In this document: one piece after another, positions 1-6,523 of the stretch
Layout: every line of letters begins with the position of its first letter
Numbering within the stretch: position 1 is the first letter of the stretch
Source of the DNA: Afipia sp.
GTDB taxonomy: Bacteria; Pseudomonadota; Alphaproteobacteria; Rhizobiales; Xanthobacteraceae
NCBI GenBank assembly: GCA_020056155.1
Contig: JAGVII010000377.1
Coordinates: 1-8,880, forward strand
DNA: 8,880 bases
Direction: 5' to 3'
The notes under the pieces: model-generated
Database searches by the model: none
What the model saw: only the letters and a program-made list of their open reading frames with translations
Told to the model about the DNA's origin: nothing
Position numbers and translations under genes: made by a program

Positions 1-420
1 GGATCGGTCATCAAGCCGGCCGGTTACGACAATGCGCAGGGCGTGATTTCCGCGACCTACGGCAAGGACGCGACCGATCCGCAGTGGAAGGACGATCCGG
101 GCGTGAAGAACTTCGACGCGTTCCTCGCGAAGTACTTCCCCGAAGCCAACCGGGCCGACAGTTCGGTTGCTTTCGGCTACAGCTCCGCGCAGACCATGGT
201 GCACGTGCTGAAGGCATGCGGTGACAATCTCACCCGCGCGAACGTCATGAAGCAGGCGGCCAGCATCAAGGGCCTTCAGCTTGAAATGGGCCTGCCCGGC
301 ATCACGCTGAACACCAGCCCGACCGACTTTGCCCCGATCAGCCAGTTGCAGCTGATGAAGTTCACGGGCGAGCGCTGGCAGTTGTTCGGCCCCATCATCA
401 GCGGCGACGTTGGCGGCTGA
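1..420 (+). CDS. ABC transporter substrate-binding protein, C-terminal part (branched-chain amino acid type)
   Basis: The frame is open from base 1 to the TGA at 418-420 and gives the last 139 residues of a protein whose start lies outside the window. The sequence resembles the C-terminal lobe of periplasmic Leu/Ile/Val-binding-type proteins (Peripla_BP_6 family). Recognisable stretches are the Y-S-S-A-Q-T-M segment followed by a helix with L-T-R-A-N-V-M-K-Q-A, then G-I-T-L-N-T-S-P-T-D, and a closing strand with Q-L-Q-L-M-K-F. Such proteins capture a solute in the periplasm and deliver it to a HAAT-family ABC importer. The substrate cannot be read from this fragment. The family's usual length is about 400 residues, so roughly two thirds is missing because of the window edge, not because of a break. 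Two hairpins follow the stop, so this gene probably ends its transcription unit. It is distinct from the binding protein at 6778-7923. Confidence 0.85.
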   Translation, partial: GSVIKPAGYDNAQGVISATYGKDATDPQWKDDPGVKNFDAFLAKYFPEANRADSSVAFGYSSAQTMVHVLKACGDNLTRANVMKQAASIKGLQLEMGLPGITLNTSPTDFAPISQLQLMKFTGERWQLFGPIISGDVGG

Positions 421-440
421 CGATCGCTCGCGGACAGGAG

Positions 441-468
441 CCGGATTTCCAGAACTGAAATCCGGTTT
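441..468 (+). terminator. Hairpin after the first SBP gene, possible terminator
   Basis: CCGGATTTC (441-449) pairs perfectly with GAAATCCGG (457-465) around a 7-base loop, and TTT follows at 466-468. The stem is good but the T tract is very short, so it may be a weak terminator or an mRNA 3'-end stabiliser. It starts 20 bases after the stop codon of the upstream binding-protein gene. Confidence 0.5.
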
Positions 469-503
469 CCCCGCACTGCACCGGCACATCTGAGAATATT
501 TCC

Positions 504-534
504 GCCCTCCGCAATAACCTGCGGAGGGCCTTTT
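504..534 (+). terminator. Rho-independent terminator
   Basis: GCCCTCCGC (504-512) pairs perfectly with GCGGAGGGC (521-529) around an 8-base loop. C and then TTTT (531-534) and ATT follow. It has the classic intrinsic-terminator layout on the plus strand. It lies between the first SBP gene and the glycerate kinase gene and should insulate the two. It is the second of two hairpins in tandem. Confidence 0.8.
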
Positions 535-554
535 ATTGAACGGCCTGTCATGTC

Positions 555-1874
555 ATGTCTGGAGCCCGTCCAGCGCCACGCGATGACATGATGACCGACA
601 GACGCCCCCTGCTGCGCGCGATTTTCGACGCCGCCGTCGCCGCCGCCCACCCGGACCGCATTCTTGCCGGCCACCTGCCGCCGCCGCCGAGCGGCCGCAT
701 CATCTGTCTCGCCGCGGGCAAGGCTGCCGGCGCACTGGCCCATGCCGCCGAGCGACATTACCTCGACGAAGGCCGCATCGATCCGGAAAAGCTGTCGGGG
801 CTCGCGACCACGCGCCATAGCTACGGCATGCCGACGCGGCGCATCGACATCATCGAGGCCGGTCATCCGGTGCCCGACGAAGCCGGCTTGAAGGCTGCGA
901 GCCGGACACTTGAAGTTGCGCAGGGCGCCGGCGCCGACGATCTCGTTCTGGTGCTGCTGTCCGGCGGCGGTTCGGCGAACTGGGTCGCGCCGGCGGAAGG
1001 CATTTCGTTCGCGCAGAAGCAGGCGATGAACAAGAGCCTGTTGCGCTCGGGCGCGCCGATCGGCGAAATGAACACCGTGCGCAAGCATCTGTCGCGCATC
1101 AAGGGCGGCAGGCTCGCGCGCGCCGCGGCGCCCGCGCAGATTCTGACGCTGGCGATCTCGGACGTGCCGTTCGACGATCCGGCCACCATCGCATCCGGAC
1201 CGACCGTGCCGGACACCACGACACTGGCGGACGCCCGCGAGATTGTCGCCCGCTACGGCATCCAGGCGGACGAAGCGGTGATGGAAGCACTGAACGATCC
1301 GCGCAACGAGAGCTGCAAGCCCGGCGATAATGCCTTCGCGCGTTCGGACTTTCGGATCATCGCGCGGCCGCAGGAATCGCTCGAGGCCGCGGTCAGGGTT
1401 GCGCGCAACGCCGGTTACGAGATCGTCGCGCTCGGCGCCGACCTCGAGGGCGAAGCGCGCGACGTCGCCGCCGCCCATGCGCGGATCGCGCTGAAGGCCC
1501 ACGCCGAAGGAAAGAAGCTGGCGGTTCTCTCCGGCGGCGAACTCACCGTCACGGTGCGCGGCAGCGGGCGCGGCGGCCCCAATCAGGAATACGTGCTCGC
1601 GCTTGCAAGCCTGTTTGCGGACACATCGGGCATTTCCGTGCTCGCGGGAGACACCGACGGCGCAGACGGCGGCGCGGGACATCCGGCCGATCCGGCCGGC
1701 GCGATCCTCGATCAGCACACCTTCGCAAAGATCCGCGAACTCAAACTCGATCCGAAGGCGTACCTCGACAACAACGACGCCACCGCGTTCTTCACCGCCA
1801 CGGGCGATCTGCTCAACACCGGCCCGACGCTGACCAACGTCAACGACATCCGCATCATTCTGGTGGATCCGTAA
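555..1874 (+). CDS. gckA: Glycerate 2-kinase (MOFRL family; GckA/TtuD, often annotated hydroxypyruvate reductase)
   Basis: The product is up to 439 residues, normal for the family, and matches it throughout. Known members phosphorylate D-glycerate with ATP to 2-phosphoglycerate in the cytoplasm, feeding glyoxylate, tartrate or serine-cycle carbon into glycolysis. Many entries carry the older name hydroxypyruvate reductase (TtuD). Visible motifs, numbered from base 555, are A-G-K-A-A near residue 56, S-G-G-G-S-A at 136-141, N-T-V-R-K-H-L-S-R-I-K-G-G-R-L at 173-187, and an I-S-D-V-P...I-A-S-G-P-T-V-P-D block. The C-terminal MOFRL domain has S-G-G-E at 326-329, G-G-P-N-Q-E at 340-345 and D-T-D-G-A-D-G at 366-372, and ends in T-N-V-N-D-I-R. 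The start is uncertain: ATG codons at 588 and 591 are as likely as 555 because the family homology begins after them, and no clear ribosome-binding site precedes any of the three. The gene appears monocistronic. Confidence 0.9.
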   Translation: MSGARPAPRDDMMTDRRPLLRAIFDAAVAAAHPDRILAGHLPPPPSGRIICLAAGKAAGALAHAAERHYLDEGRIDPEKLSGLATTRHSYGMPTRRIDIIEAGHPVPDEAGLKAASRTLEVAQGAGADDLVLVLLSGGGSANWVAPAEGISFAQKQAMNKSLLRSGAPIGEMNTVRKHLSRIKGGRLARAAAPAQILTLAISDVPFDDPATIASGPTVPDTTTLADAREIVARYGIQADEAVMEALNDPRNESCKPGDNAFARSDFRIIARPQESLEAAVRVARNAGYEIVALGADLEGEARDVAAAHARIALKAHAEGKKLAVLSGGELTVTVRGSGRGGPNQEYVLALASLFADTSGISVLAGDTDGADGGAGHPADPAGAILDQHTFAKIRELKLDPKAYLDNNDATAFFTATGDLLNTGPTLTNVNDIRIILVDP

Positions 1875-1900
1875 CTCCTTCGTCATTGCGAGCTACAACC

Positions 1901-2020
1901 TCTGCTGTCATTCCGGACGGCCCGCGCAGCGGGCTGATCCGGAATCCAGAGGAGTTCATCGGCAACAACTTCGAGATTCCGGGTTCGCTCGCCAGCGCTC
2001 GCGCCCCGGAATGACGATCA
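1901..2020. repeat. Two palindromic intergenic repeat units between gckA and marR
   Basis: Two nested palindromes fill most of the 155-base gap between the gckA and marR stop codons. In the first, ATTCCGGA (1910-1917) pairs with TCCGGAAT (1938-1945), and inside it GCCCGC (1920-1925) pairs with GCGGGC (1929-1934). In the second, ATTCCGGG (1976-1983) pairs with CCCGGAAT (2005-2012), with a small inner pair CGCT/AGCG (1986-1989/1994-1997). The outer arms, read as GTCATTCCGG...CCGGAATGAC, resemble dispersed palindromes that I associate with Bradyrhizobium and Rhodopseudomonas genomes; this is recall, not a search. The genes on both sides converge here, so the hairpins could also serve as transcription ends. 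No gene is seen in this stretch. Confidence 0.7.
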
Positions 2021-2029
2021 GTGGAGAAT

Positions 2030-2563
2030 CTAGAATTCCTTCGCGATCTTGCCCAGCATCGTCAGCAGCAGGTCGCGGTTGTTGTCGCCGAGCAGCTCCC
2101 TGAGCCGGGCTTCGTGCCGCGCCTCGATCAGCTTTCGCGCCCGCGACAGAACCGCACGGCCCTTGTCGGTCAACCGCAGGATATGCGAGCGGCGGTCGTT
2201 GCTGGACCGGCTCCGCGCGCACAGGTCGCGGCTTTCCAGTTCGTCCAGCAAGGCGACGAAATTCGGCCGCAGGATACCGAGCGTGCTGGCGATTTCGGTC
2301 TGGTTGCGTCCCGGATTGGTTTCCACCAGCATCAGGACGGAAAACTGCGCCGGGGTCAGTTGCAGCGGCGCGACGCAGCGTATGAAATCCTCGAAAATCC
2401 GCAGTTGCGCCCGCTTGAGCGAGTAGCCTAGGAACTCCGCCAGGTCGCCGATCTGGACCGCGTCCGCGGGCGGCGCGGAGCGCTGTGCTGGGCGTGACGA
2501 CGGACGCGCCGGCCGCTTTCTGGCCTTCGCCGCACCGGCGCTCGCGGTTCTGGAAACAGCCAT
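2030..2563 (-). CDS. MarR-family transcriptional regulator with basic N-terminal tail
   Basis: The 177-residue product has a winged helix-turn-helix of the MarR family. L-T-P-A-Q-F-S-V-L at about 69-77 begins the core. N-Q-T-E-I-A...L-G-I-L-R-P-N-F-V-A-L-L-D-E-L-E (about 87-110) covers the recognition helix region. The wing carries D-R-R at 123-125, followed by L-T-D-K-G-R at 131-136. MarR proteins are usually dimeric repressors released by small, often aromatic, ligands. Residues 1-35 form an extra tail rich in Ala, Arg, Lys and Pro ahead of the dimerisation helix. The ATG at 2563 is preceded by a GGGAA-type ribosome-binding site about 7 bases upstream, and no internal Met precedes the core, so the tail appears genuine. 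The gene is divergent from the liv-type operon, and a palindrome in the gap (2629-2643) is a good operator candidate. The ligand is unknown; context hints at an aromatic acid or its CoA ester. Confidence 0.9.
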   Translation of the reverse strand: MAVSRTASAGAAKARKRPARPSSRPAQRSAPPADAVQIGDLAEFLGYSLKRAQLRIFEDFIRCVAPLQLTPAQFSVLMLVETNPGRNQTEIASTLGILRPNFVALLDELESRDLCARSRSSNDRRSHILRLTDKGRAVLSRARKLIEARHEARLRELLGDNNRDLLLTMLGKIAKEF

Positions 2564-2626
2564 CGTGCGCTTCCCGTCGTCGGTTGTTATAAGGGCGCCT
2601 CGAACGGCGTGGGCCGATCGGGCTTG

Positions 2627-2643
2627 TGATTATACTCGATAAT
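2627..2643. promoter_or_regulatory. Candidate MarR operator overlapping a minus-strand -10 box
   Basis: ATTAT (2629-2633) and ATAAT (2639-2643) form a perfect inverted repeat with a 5-base centre, in an AT-rich island inside GC-rich DNA between the divergent marR and livH genes. On the minus strand it contains a perfect TATAAT (2634 to 2629), suitable as the marR -10 box. A TTGATA lies 21 bases further upstream, which is longer than ideal spacing. On the plus strand, TTGTGA (2624-2629) with TATGAA (2647-2652) 17 bases away is a possible livH promoter. Repressor bound here could cover both. Read on the minus strand, bases 2642 to 2627 match 14 of 16 bases in front of pobA (8112-8127). Confidence 0.55.
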
Positions 2644-2743
2644 TGTTATGAAACATATCAAATACCGATGGCGGAATTCAACCGCCGCTTTTGGTGCCGG
2701 CGGACCCTTCCATCCGCATGTGCGCGTTGCGTGAGGGGACGCC

Positions 2744-3784
2744 TTGGATAGCACGATCCTTCTGTTCCTGCTGCAGGACGGAATAACCAGCGGCGCGATC
2801 TACGCGCTGCTCGGGCTCGCGCTCGTGCTGGTGTTCGCGGTGACCCGCGTCATCCTGATCCCGCAGGGCGAATTCATCACCTTCGGCGCGCTGACCTACG
2901 CCACGCTGGCCACCGGCAAGGTGCCGGGCACCGCGCTGCTGGCGCTCGGCATGGGCGTCGTCGCGTTCTGCTTCGATATGGTCTCCGGCCGCAACGTCAT
3001 GAGCGCACGGCGGTTACTGCGGTCGCTGGCGCTCAACATCGTGCTGCCGCTGGCGATCTGGGGCATCGCCACCGCGATGGCCGGACGGCAGAACGGCGTG
3101 GCCATCAACTTCCTGCTGTCGATCGTGATCGTCGCGCCGATCGGCCTTTATCTCTATCGCATCGCCTATCAGCCGATCGCGCACGCCTCGGTGCTGGTGC
3201 TGCTGATCGCGTCGGTCGGCATGCATCTCGCGTTGCAGGGGCTGGGGCTGGTGTTCTTCGGCCCCGAAGGATTGCGCGCGCCGGCGATTTCGGCGGCGGC
3301 CTTCACGATCGGCCCGCTGCGGTTCACCGGCCAGAGCATCGGCATCTACGCCATCACCATCCTGCTGATCGTCGGGCTGTGGCTGCTGTTCGGCTATACG
3401 CTGTACGGCAAGGCACTGCGCGCCACCGCGGTCAACCGCCTCGGCGCGCGCATCGTCGGCATCCGCACCACGCTGTCCGGGCAGGTCGCGTTCCTGCTGG
3501 CCGCGATCATTGGCACGATCTCGGGAATCCTGATCGTTCCCATTACGACGATCTACTACGACACCGGATTCCTGATCGGCCTGAAAGGCTTCGTCGCCGC
3601 CATCATCGGCGGCCTCGTGAGCTATCCCCTCACTGCCGCCGCCGCTCTGGTGGTCGGCATCGTCGAGGCGTTCTCGTCGTTCTACGCCAGCAATTTCAAG
3701 GAGGTCATCGTCTTCACGCTGCTGCTGCCGGTCCTGATCCTGCGCTCGCTGGCGTCGCCAGAGGTCGAAGAGGAAGAGGATTAA
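2744..3784 (+). CDS. livH: ABC transporter permease, LivH type
   Basis: This is a 346-residue, very hydrophobic inner-membrane protein of the LivH family, one of the two permease halves of a HAAT-type importer. The N-terminus has the family pattern [19 protein letters not shown] followed by [10 protein letters not shown]. The cytoplasmic loop that contacts the ATPases is near residues 289-310, around [13 protein letters not shown]. The start is TTG at 2744: an in-frame TGA lies at 2732, and AGGGG (2734-2738) sits 5 bases upstream as a ribosome-binding site. Compared with about 290-300 residues for typical LivH, there is extra sequence around residues 70-118, including basic M-S-A-R-R-L-L-R and another membrane segment, plus an acidic tail E-V-E-E-E-E-D. 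I associate this longer form with a subfamily found near aromatic-compound genes. It is the first gene of the operon; a 167-base repeat-filled gap follows. Confidence 0.9.
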   Translation: MDSTILLFLLQDGITSGAIYALLGLALVLVFAVTRVILIPQGEFITFGALTYATLATGKVPGTALLALGMGVVAFCFDMVSGRNVMSARRLLRSLALNIVLPLAIWGIATAMAGRQNGVAINFLLSIVIVAPIGLYLYRIAYQPIAHASVLVLLIASVGMHLALQGLGLVFFGPEGLRAPAISAAAFTIGPLRFTGQSIGIYAITILLIVGLWLLFGYTLYGKALRATAVNRLGARIVGIRTTLSGQVAFLLAAIIGTISGILIVPITTIYYDTGFLIGLKGFVAAIIGGLVSYPLTAAAALVVGIVEAFSSFYASNFKEVIVFTLLLPVLILRSLASPEVEEEED

Positions 3785-3785
3785 C

Positions 3786-3864
3786 CCAGTGTGGTGGTTC
3801 GCAAATCCGCATTATTGCTTTCGGCGCGCTCCGTATGCGGACTTGCGAACCAAAACCACACTGG
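3786..3864 (+). repeat. Long imperfect palindrome, copy 1 (livH-livMG gap)
   Basis: The element starts one base after the livH stop. The outer arms CCAGTGTGGT (3786-3795) and ACCACACTGG (3855-3864) pair perfectly. An unpaired AAA follows on the right side (3852-3854). The inner 17-base arms at 3796-3812 and 3835-3851 pair with a single mismatch (3805/3842). The loop is 22 bases (3813-3834). It is flanked on both sides by AAC (3783-3785 and 3865-3867), possibly a 3-base target duplication. No protein is encoded. Its architecture matches that of copy 2 when copy 2 is read on the other strand. Confidence 0.9.
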
Positions 3865-3876
3865 AACTATATTATT

Positions 3877-3952
3877 TCAGTGTCCTTTCGAATCCGAAGT
3901 TCGTTACGGAAGGTGCTGCGAAATGATACGAACTTCGGATTCGGGACACTGA
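3877..3952 (-). repeat. Long imperfect palindrome, copy 2, overlapping the livMG start codon
   Basis: The outer arms TCAGTGTCC (3877-3885) and GGACACTGA (3944-3952) pair perfectly. An unpaired TTT on the left (3886-3888) is AAA on the minus strand. The inner 16-base arms CGAATCCGAAGTTCGT (3889-3904) and its complement at 3928-3943 pair perfectly. The loop is 23 bases (3905-3927). On the minus strand it has the same order as copy 1: CAGTGT end, inner stem, loop containing TTTCG and TCCGT, inner stem, AAA bulge, ACACTG end. It is separated from copy 1 by a 12-base AT-rich spacer (3865-3876). Its last base is the A of the downstream ATG. Confidence 0.9.
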
Positions 3953-5724
3953 TGGCTCAGCGTTGGGGCATTATCGTATTCGCGCTGGTGATGGCGGGCC
4001 TTCCGTTCATTCCCGGCATGCCGCCGTTCTGGATCGTGCTGCTCGACAATATCGGGCTGGCCGCGCTGGTGGCGATGGGCCTCGTGCTGCTGACCGGCGT
4101 CGGCGGCCTCACCTCGTTCGGCCAGGCGGCGTTTTGCGGTTTCGGCGCCTACACCACCGCGATTCTCACCACCTCCTACGGGCTGTCGCCGTGGCTGACA
4201 TTGCCGCTGTCGCTGATCGTCAGCGGAGTCGCGGCCGTCATCCTTGGGCTCATAACCGTGCGCCTGTCGGGCCACTATCTGCCGCTCGGCACCATCGCCT
4301 GGGGCATCAGCCTGTTCTATCTGTTCAGCAAGCTGGAGCTGGTCGGACGCAACGACGGCATTTCGGGAATTCCGCCGCTGTCGGTCGGCGCGCTGCAATT
4401 CACCGATCCCGGCCGGATCTATTTTGCGATCTGGTTCGCGGTGATTCTCTGCGCGCTGCTGACGATGAACCTGCTCGACTCGCGAACAGGCCGCGCGATC
4501 CGCGCGCTGCGCCGCGGCCATATCGCGGCGGAAGCGTTCGGGGTGCAGACCGCGCGCGCCAAGCTGCTGGTCTTCATCTATGCCGCCGTGCTCGCCGGCC
4601 TGTCCGGCTGGCTCTACGCCCATTTCCAGCGCGCGGTGAACCCGACGCCGTTCGGCCTGAACGCCGGCATCGAGTATCTGTTCATCGCCGTGGTCGGCGG
4701 CGCGGGTTACGTCTGGGGTGCGGTCCTCGGCGCGGGCATCGTCGTGGTGCTCAAGGAATTCCTGCAGAGCTTCCTGCCCGTCGTGTTCCACGGCAATGCG
4801 CAGCTCGAGACGGTGATTTTCGGCTTGCTGCTGGTGACGCTGCTGCAAATCGCACCGGGCGGCATGTGGCCGCGCCTCGCCGCCCTGCTGAAATTCAGTT
4901 CCGCGAAACCGCCCCGTCCGCAGGCGGTGGAGCCGCTGCCGCCGCGCAGCAAGGCCGTCGCCACCTCGGAAACGCTGCTCGATGTTCAGGCCGCGCGCAA
5001 ACAGTTCGGCGGCGTCATCGCCGTCAACGATGTCTCCTTCAACGTCAACGCAGGCGAGATCGTCGCCCTGATCGGGCCGAACGGCGCGGGCAAGAGCACC
5101 ACCTTCAATCTCATCACCGGCGTGCTGCGCTCGTCGAGCGGCACGATTTCCATTCTCGGCCACACCGTCGACAACGCCCCGCCGCAGGATATCGCCAGGC
5201 TCGGCGTCGCCCGCACCTTCCAGCACGTCAAGCTCGTGCCCGACATGAGCGTGCTGGAGAACGTCGCCATCGGCACCCATCTGCGCGGCCATTCCGGCGC
5301 AATCGCCAGCATGCTGCGGCTGGACCGCAAGGACGAAGCCGCCCTGCTCACCGAGGCCGCCAGACAGATCGAGCGCGTCGGTCTCGGCGACCAGATGCAT
5401 CAGCTGGCGGGGAGTCTCTCGCTCGGCCAGCAGCGCATTGTGGAAATCGCCCGCGCGCTCTGCGTCGATCCGATCCTGCTGCTGCTCGACGAGCCGGCCG
5501 CCGGACTGCGCCACATGGAAAAGCAGAAGCTGGCGTCGCTGCTGCGCCAGTTGCGCGCCGAGGGTATGTCGGTCCTTCTGGTCGAGCACGACATGGGTTT
5601 CGTGATGGACATTGCGGACCGCATCGTGGTGCTGGAATTCGGCACCAAGATCGCCGAAGGCAAGCCTGCCGCCGTCCGCGCCAACCCCGACGTGATCAAG
5701 GCCTATCTGGGGACCGCGTCATGA
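3952..5724 (+). CDS. Fused ABC transporter permease and ATP-binding protein, LivM-LivG type
   Basis: One 590-residue frame carries both functions. Residues 1 to about 310 are a LivM-type membrane permease: hydrophobic N-terminus, then [17 protein letters not shown], and a coupling loop near 247-272. A Pro/Ala-rich linker (about 315-340) leads to a LivG-type ATPase. Its Walker A is G-P-N-G-A-G-K-S at 375-382, the signature S-L-G-Q-Q is at 490-494, Walker B Asp-Glu is at 513-514, and the switch His is at 546 in V-E-H-D. With LivH and LivF it should form the inner-membrane core of a HAAT importer. I chose ATG 3952 because it gives a normal LivM N-terminus. However, only a weak GGGA lies upstream, inside the palindrome stem. 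The frame is open further upstream (GTG at 3880 and 3913), so a longer product cannot be excluded. The stop overlaps livF by four bases. Such fusions occur in other transporters of this type, so this is unlikely to be an assembly error. Confidence 0.88.
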   Translation: MAQRWGIIVFALVMAGLPFIPGMPPFWIVLLDNIGLAALVAMGLVLLTGVGGLTSFGQAAFCGFGAYTTAILTTSYGLSPWLTLPLSLIVSGVAAVILGLITVRLSGHYLPLGTIAWGISLFYLFSKLELVGRNDGISGIPPLSVGALQFTDPGRIYFAIWFAVILCALLTMNLLDSRTGRAIRALRRGHIAAEAFGVQTARAKLLVFIYAAVLAGLSGWLYAHFQRAVNPTPFGLNAGIEYLFIAVVGGAGYVWGAVLGAGIVVVLKEFLQSFLPVVFHGNAQLETVIFGLLLVTLLQIAPGGMWPRLAALLKFSSAKPPRPQAVEPLPPRSKAVATSETLLDVQAARKQFGGVIAVNDVSFNVNAGEIVALIGPNGAGKSTTFNLITGVLRSSSGTISILGHTVDNAPPQDIARLGVARTFQHVKLVPDMSVLENVAIGTHLRGHSGAIASMLRLDRKDEAALLTEAARQIERVGLGDQMHQLAGSLSLGQQRIVEIARALCVDPILLLLDEPAAGLRHMEKQKLASLLRQLRAEGMSVLLVEHDMGFVMDIADRIVVLEFGTKIAEGKPAAVRANPDVIKAYLGTAS

Positions 5725-6452
5725 CGAAACTGCTGGCGGTCGAAAACGCGCACATCGCCTATGGCAAGGTCGAAGCCGTGCGCGGCGCCACCCTCGACGT
5801 CAACGCCAACGAGATCGTCACCATTGTCGGCGCCAACGGCGCGGGCAAAACCACCCTGCTCAATGCCATCATGGGCATCCTGCCGCTGACCGGCAGCGTG
5901 ATTTTTTCGGGCCAGCAGATTTCCCGCCTCGAGATCGAGGACCGTGTCGCGGCGGGGCTGTGCATCGTGCCCGAACATCGCGAGCTGTTCGGCACCATGA
6001 CGGTCGAGGAGAACCTGCAACTCGGCGGCTTTCGCGTCTCGCGCGCGAAATCCGCAACCGAGCAGGAGCTCGTCTATGCCCTGTTCCCGCGCCTGAAGGA
6101 GCGCCGCACCCAGCTCGCCGGCACGCTCTCCGGCGGCGAACAGCAGATGCTGGCAATGGGCCGCGCGCTGATGAGCCAGCCGCGCCTGTTGATGCTGGAC
6201 GAGCCGTCGCTCGGCCTCGCGCCGCTGATCGTCGCCGATATTTTCCGCACCATCGGCGAGTTGCGGCAGGCCGGTGTATCGGTGCTGCTGGTCGAGCAGA
6301 ACGCCCGCGCCGCGCTTGAGATCGCCGACCGCGCCTATGTGATGGAACTCGGCGAGTTCATCATGAGCGGCCCGGCCATTGAGATCCGCGGCGACCAGCG
6401 CGTGGTGGCGAGCTATCTCGGATTCCAGCGGGGCGAAGAAGGCAAGCTGTAG
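5721..6452 (+). CDS. livF: ABC transporter ATP-binding protein, LivF type
   Basis: The 243-residue product is the second cytoplasmic ATPase of the importer. Walker A is G-A-N-G-A-G-K-T (37-44, Lys43). The signature is L-S-G-G-E-Q-Q (136-142). Walker B ends in L-D-E-P with Asp160-Glu161, followed by S-L-G-L-A-P. The switch position is Gln193 in V-E-Q-N instead of His, which is normal for LivF and separates it from LivG. Length and motif order are standard. The ATG lies in an ATGA overlap with the stop of the upstream fusion gene (5721-5724), which implies translational coupling and a shared mRNA. It is the last gene of the operon. No clear intrinsic terminator follows, but palindromic repeats begin 12 bases after the stop. 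The next gene is on the other strand. Confidence 0.93.
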   Translation: MTKLLAVENAHIAYGKVEAVRGATLDVNANEIVTIVGANGAGKTTLLNAIMGILPLTGSVIFSGQQISRLEIEDRVAAGLCIVPEHRELFGTMTVEENLQLGGFRVSRAKSATEQELVYALFPRLKERRTQLAGTLSGGEQQMLAMGRALMSQPRLLMLDEPSLGLAPLIVADIFRTIGELRQAGVSVLLVEQNARAALEIADRAYVMELGEFIMSGPAIEIRGDQRVVASYLGFQRGEEGKL

Positions 6453-6464
6453 CATGGGAATGAG

Positions 6465-6513
6465 CCGTCACCCTGAGGCGCCGGAACGAAGTGGAGGCCT
6501 CGATGGGCGACGG
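6465..6513. repeat. Palindromic repeat unit with CCGTCACCC ends
   Basis: CCGTCACCC (6465-6473) pairs with GGGCGACGG (6505-6513) with one A-C mismatch. Next to the outer arm on its inner side, GAGGC (6475-6479) pairs with GCCTC (6497-6501). The unit lies 12 bases after the livF stop and is the first of three repeat units in the 325-base gene-free gap 6453-6777. It looks like a dispersed alphaproteobacterial intergenic palindrome; this is by recall. It could act as the 3' end of the transporter mRNA. Confidence 0.65.
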
Positions 6514-6523
6514 CGATTTCAGA

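Noticed and set aside
276..1886. Long antisense open frame opposite gckA (about 536 codons, minus strand)
   Set aside because: It is a shadow of GC-rich codon use: Arg/Gly/Val/His-rich translation with no recognisable domain, lying wholly opposite a well-supported glycerate kinase.
2682..2703. CCGCCG/CGGCGG hairpin in the livH leader
   Set aside because: A 6-bp stem with a 10-base loop is expected by chance in such GC-rich sequence, and there is no T tract or other supporting feature.
3379..3951. Upstream extension of the livMG frame into livH
   Set aside because: This part is out-of-phase livH sequence and repeat DNA. The LivM N-terminus begins naturally at ATG 3952, although a short extension from GTG 3880 or 3913 cannot be excluded.
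3786..3952. Short CRISPR-like or toxin-antitoxin unit in the livH-livMG gap
   Set aside because: There are only two palindromes in opposite orientation, no direct repeat-spacer periodicity, and no independent coding frame with a start and ribosome-binding site.
3904..5589. Antisense open frame of about 561 codons opposite the LivM-LivG gene
   Set aside because: Low-complexity translation rich in Gln, Arg, Asp and Ala, with no motif. The plus-strand frame has all ABC transporter motifs.
3963..5720. Plus-strand open frame in the same phase as livF running back through livMG
   Set aside because: Only the part from ATG 5721 shows homology. Upstream, the frame is Arg/Pro-rich out-of-phase translation of livMG, so livF is not an 829-residue protein.
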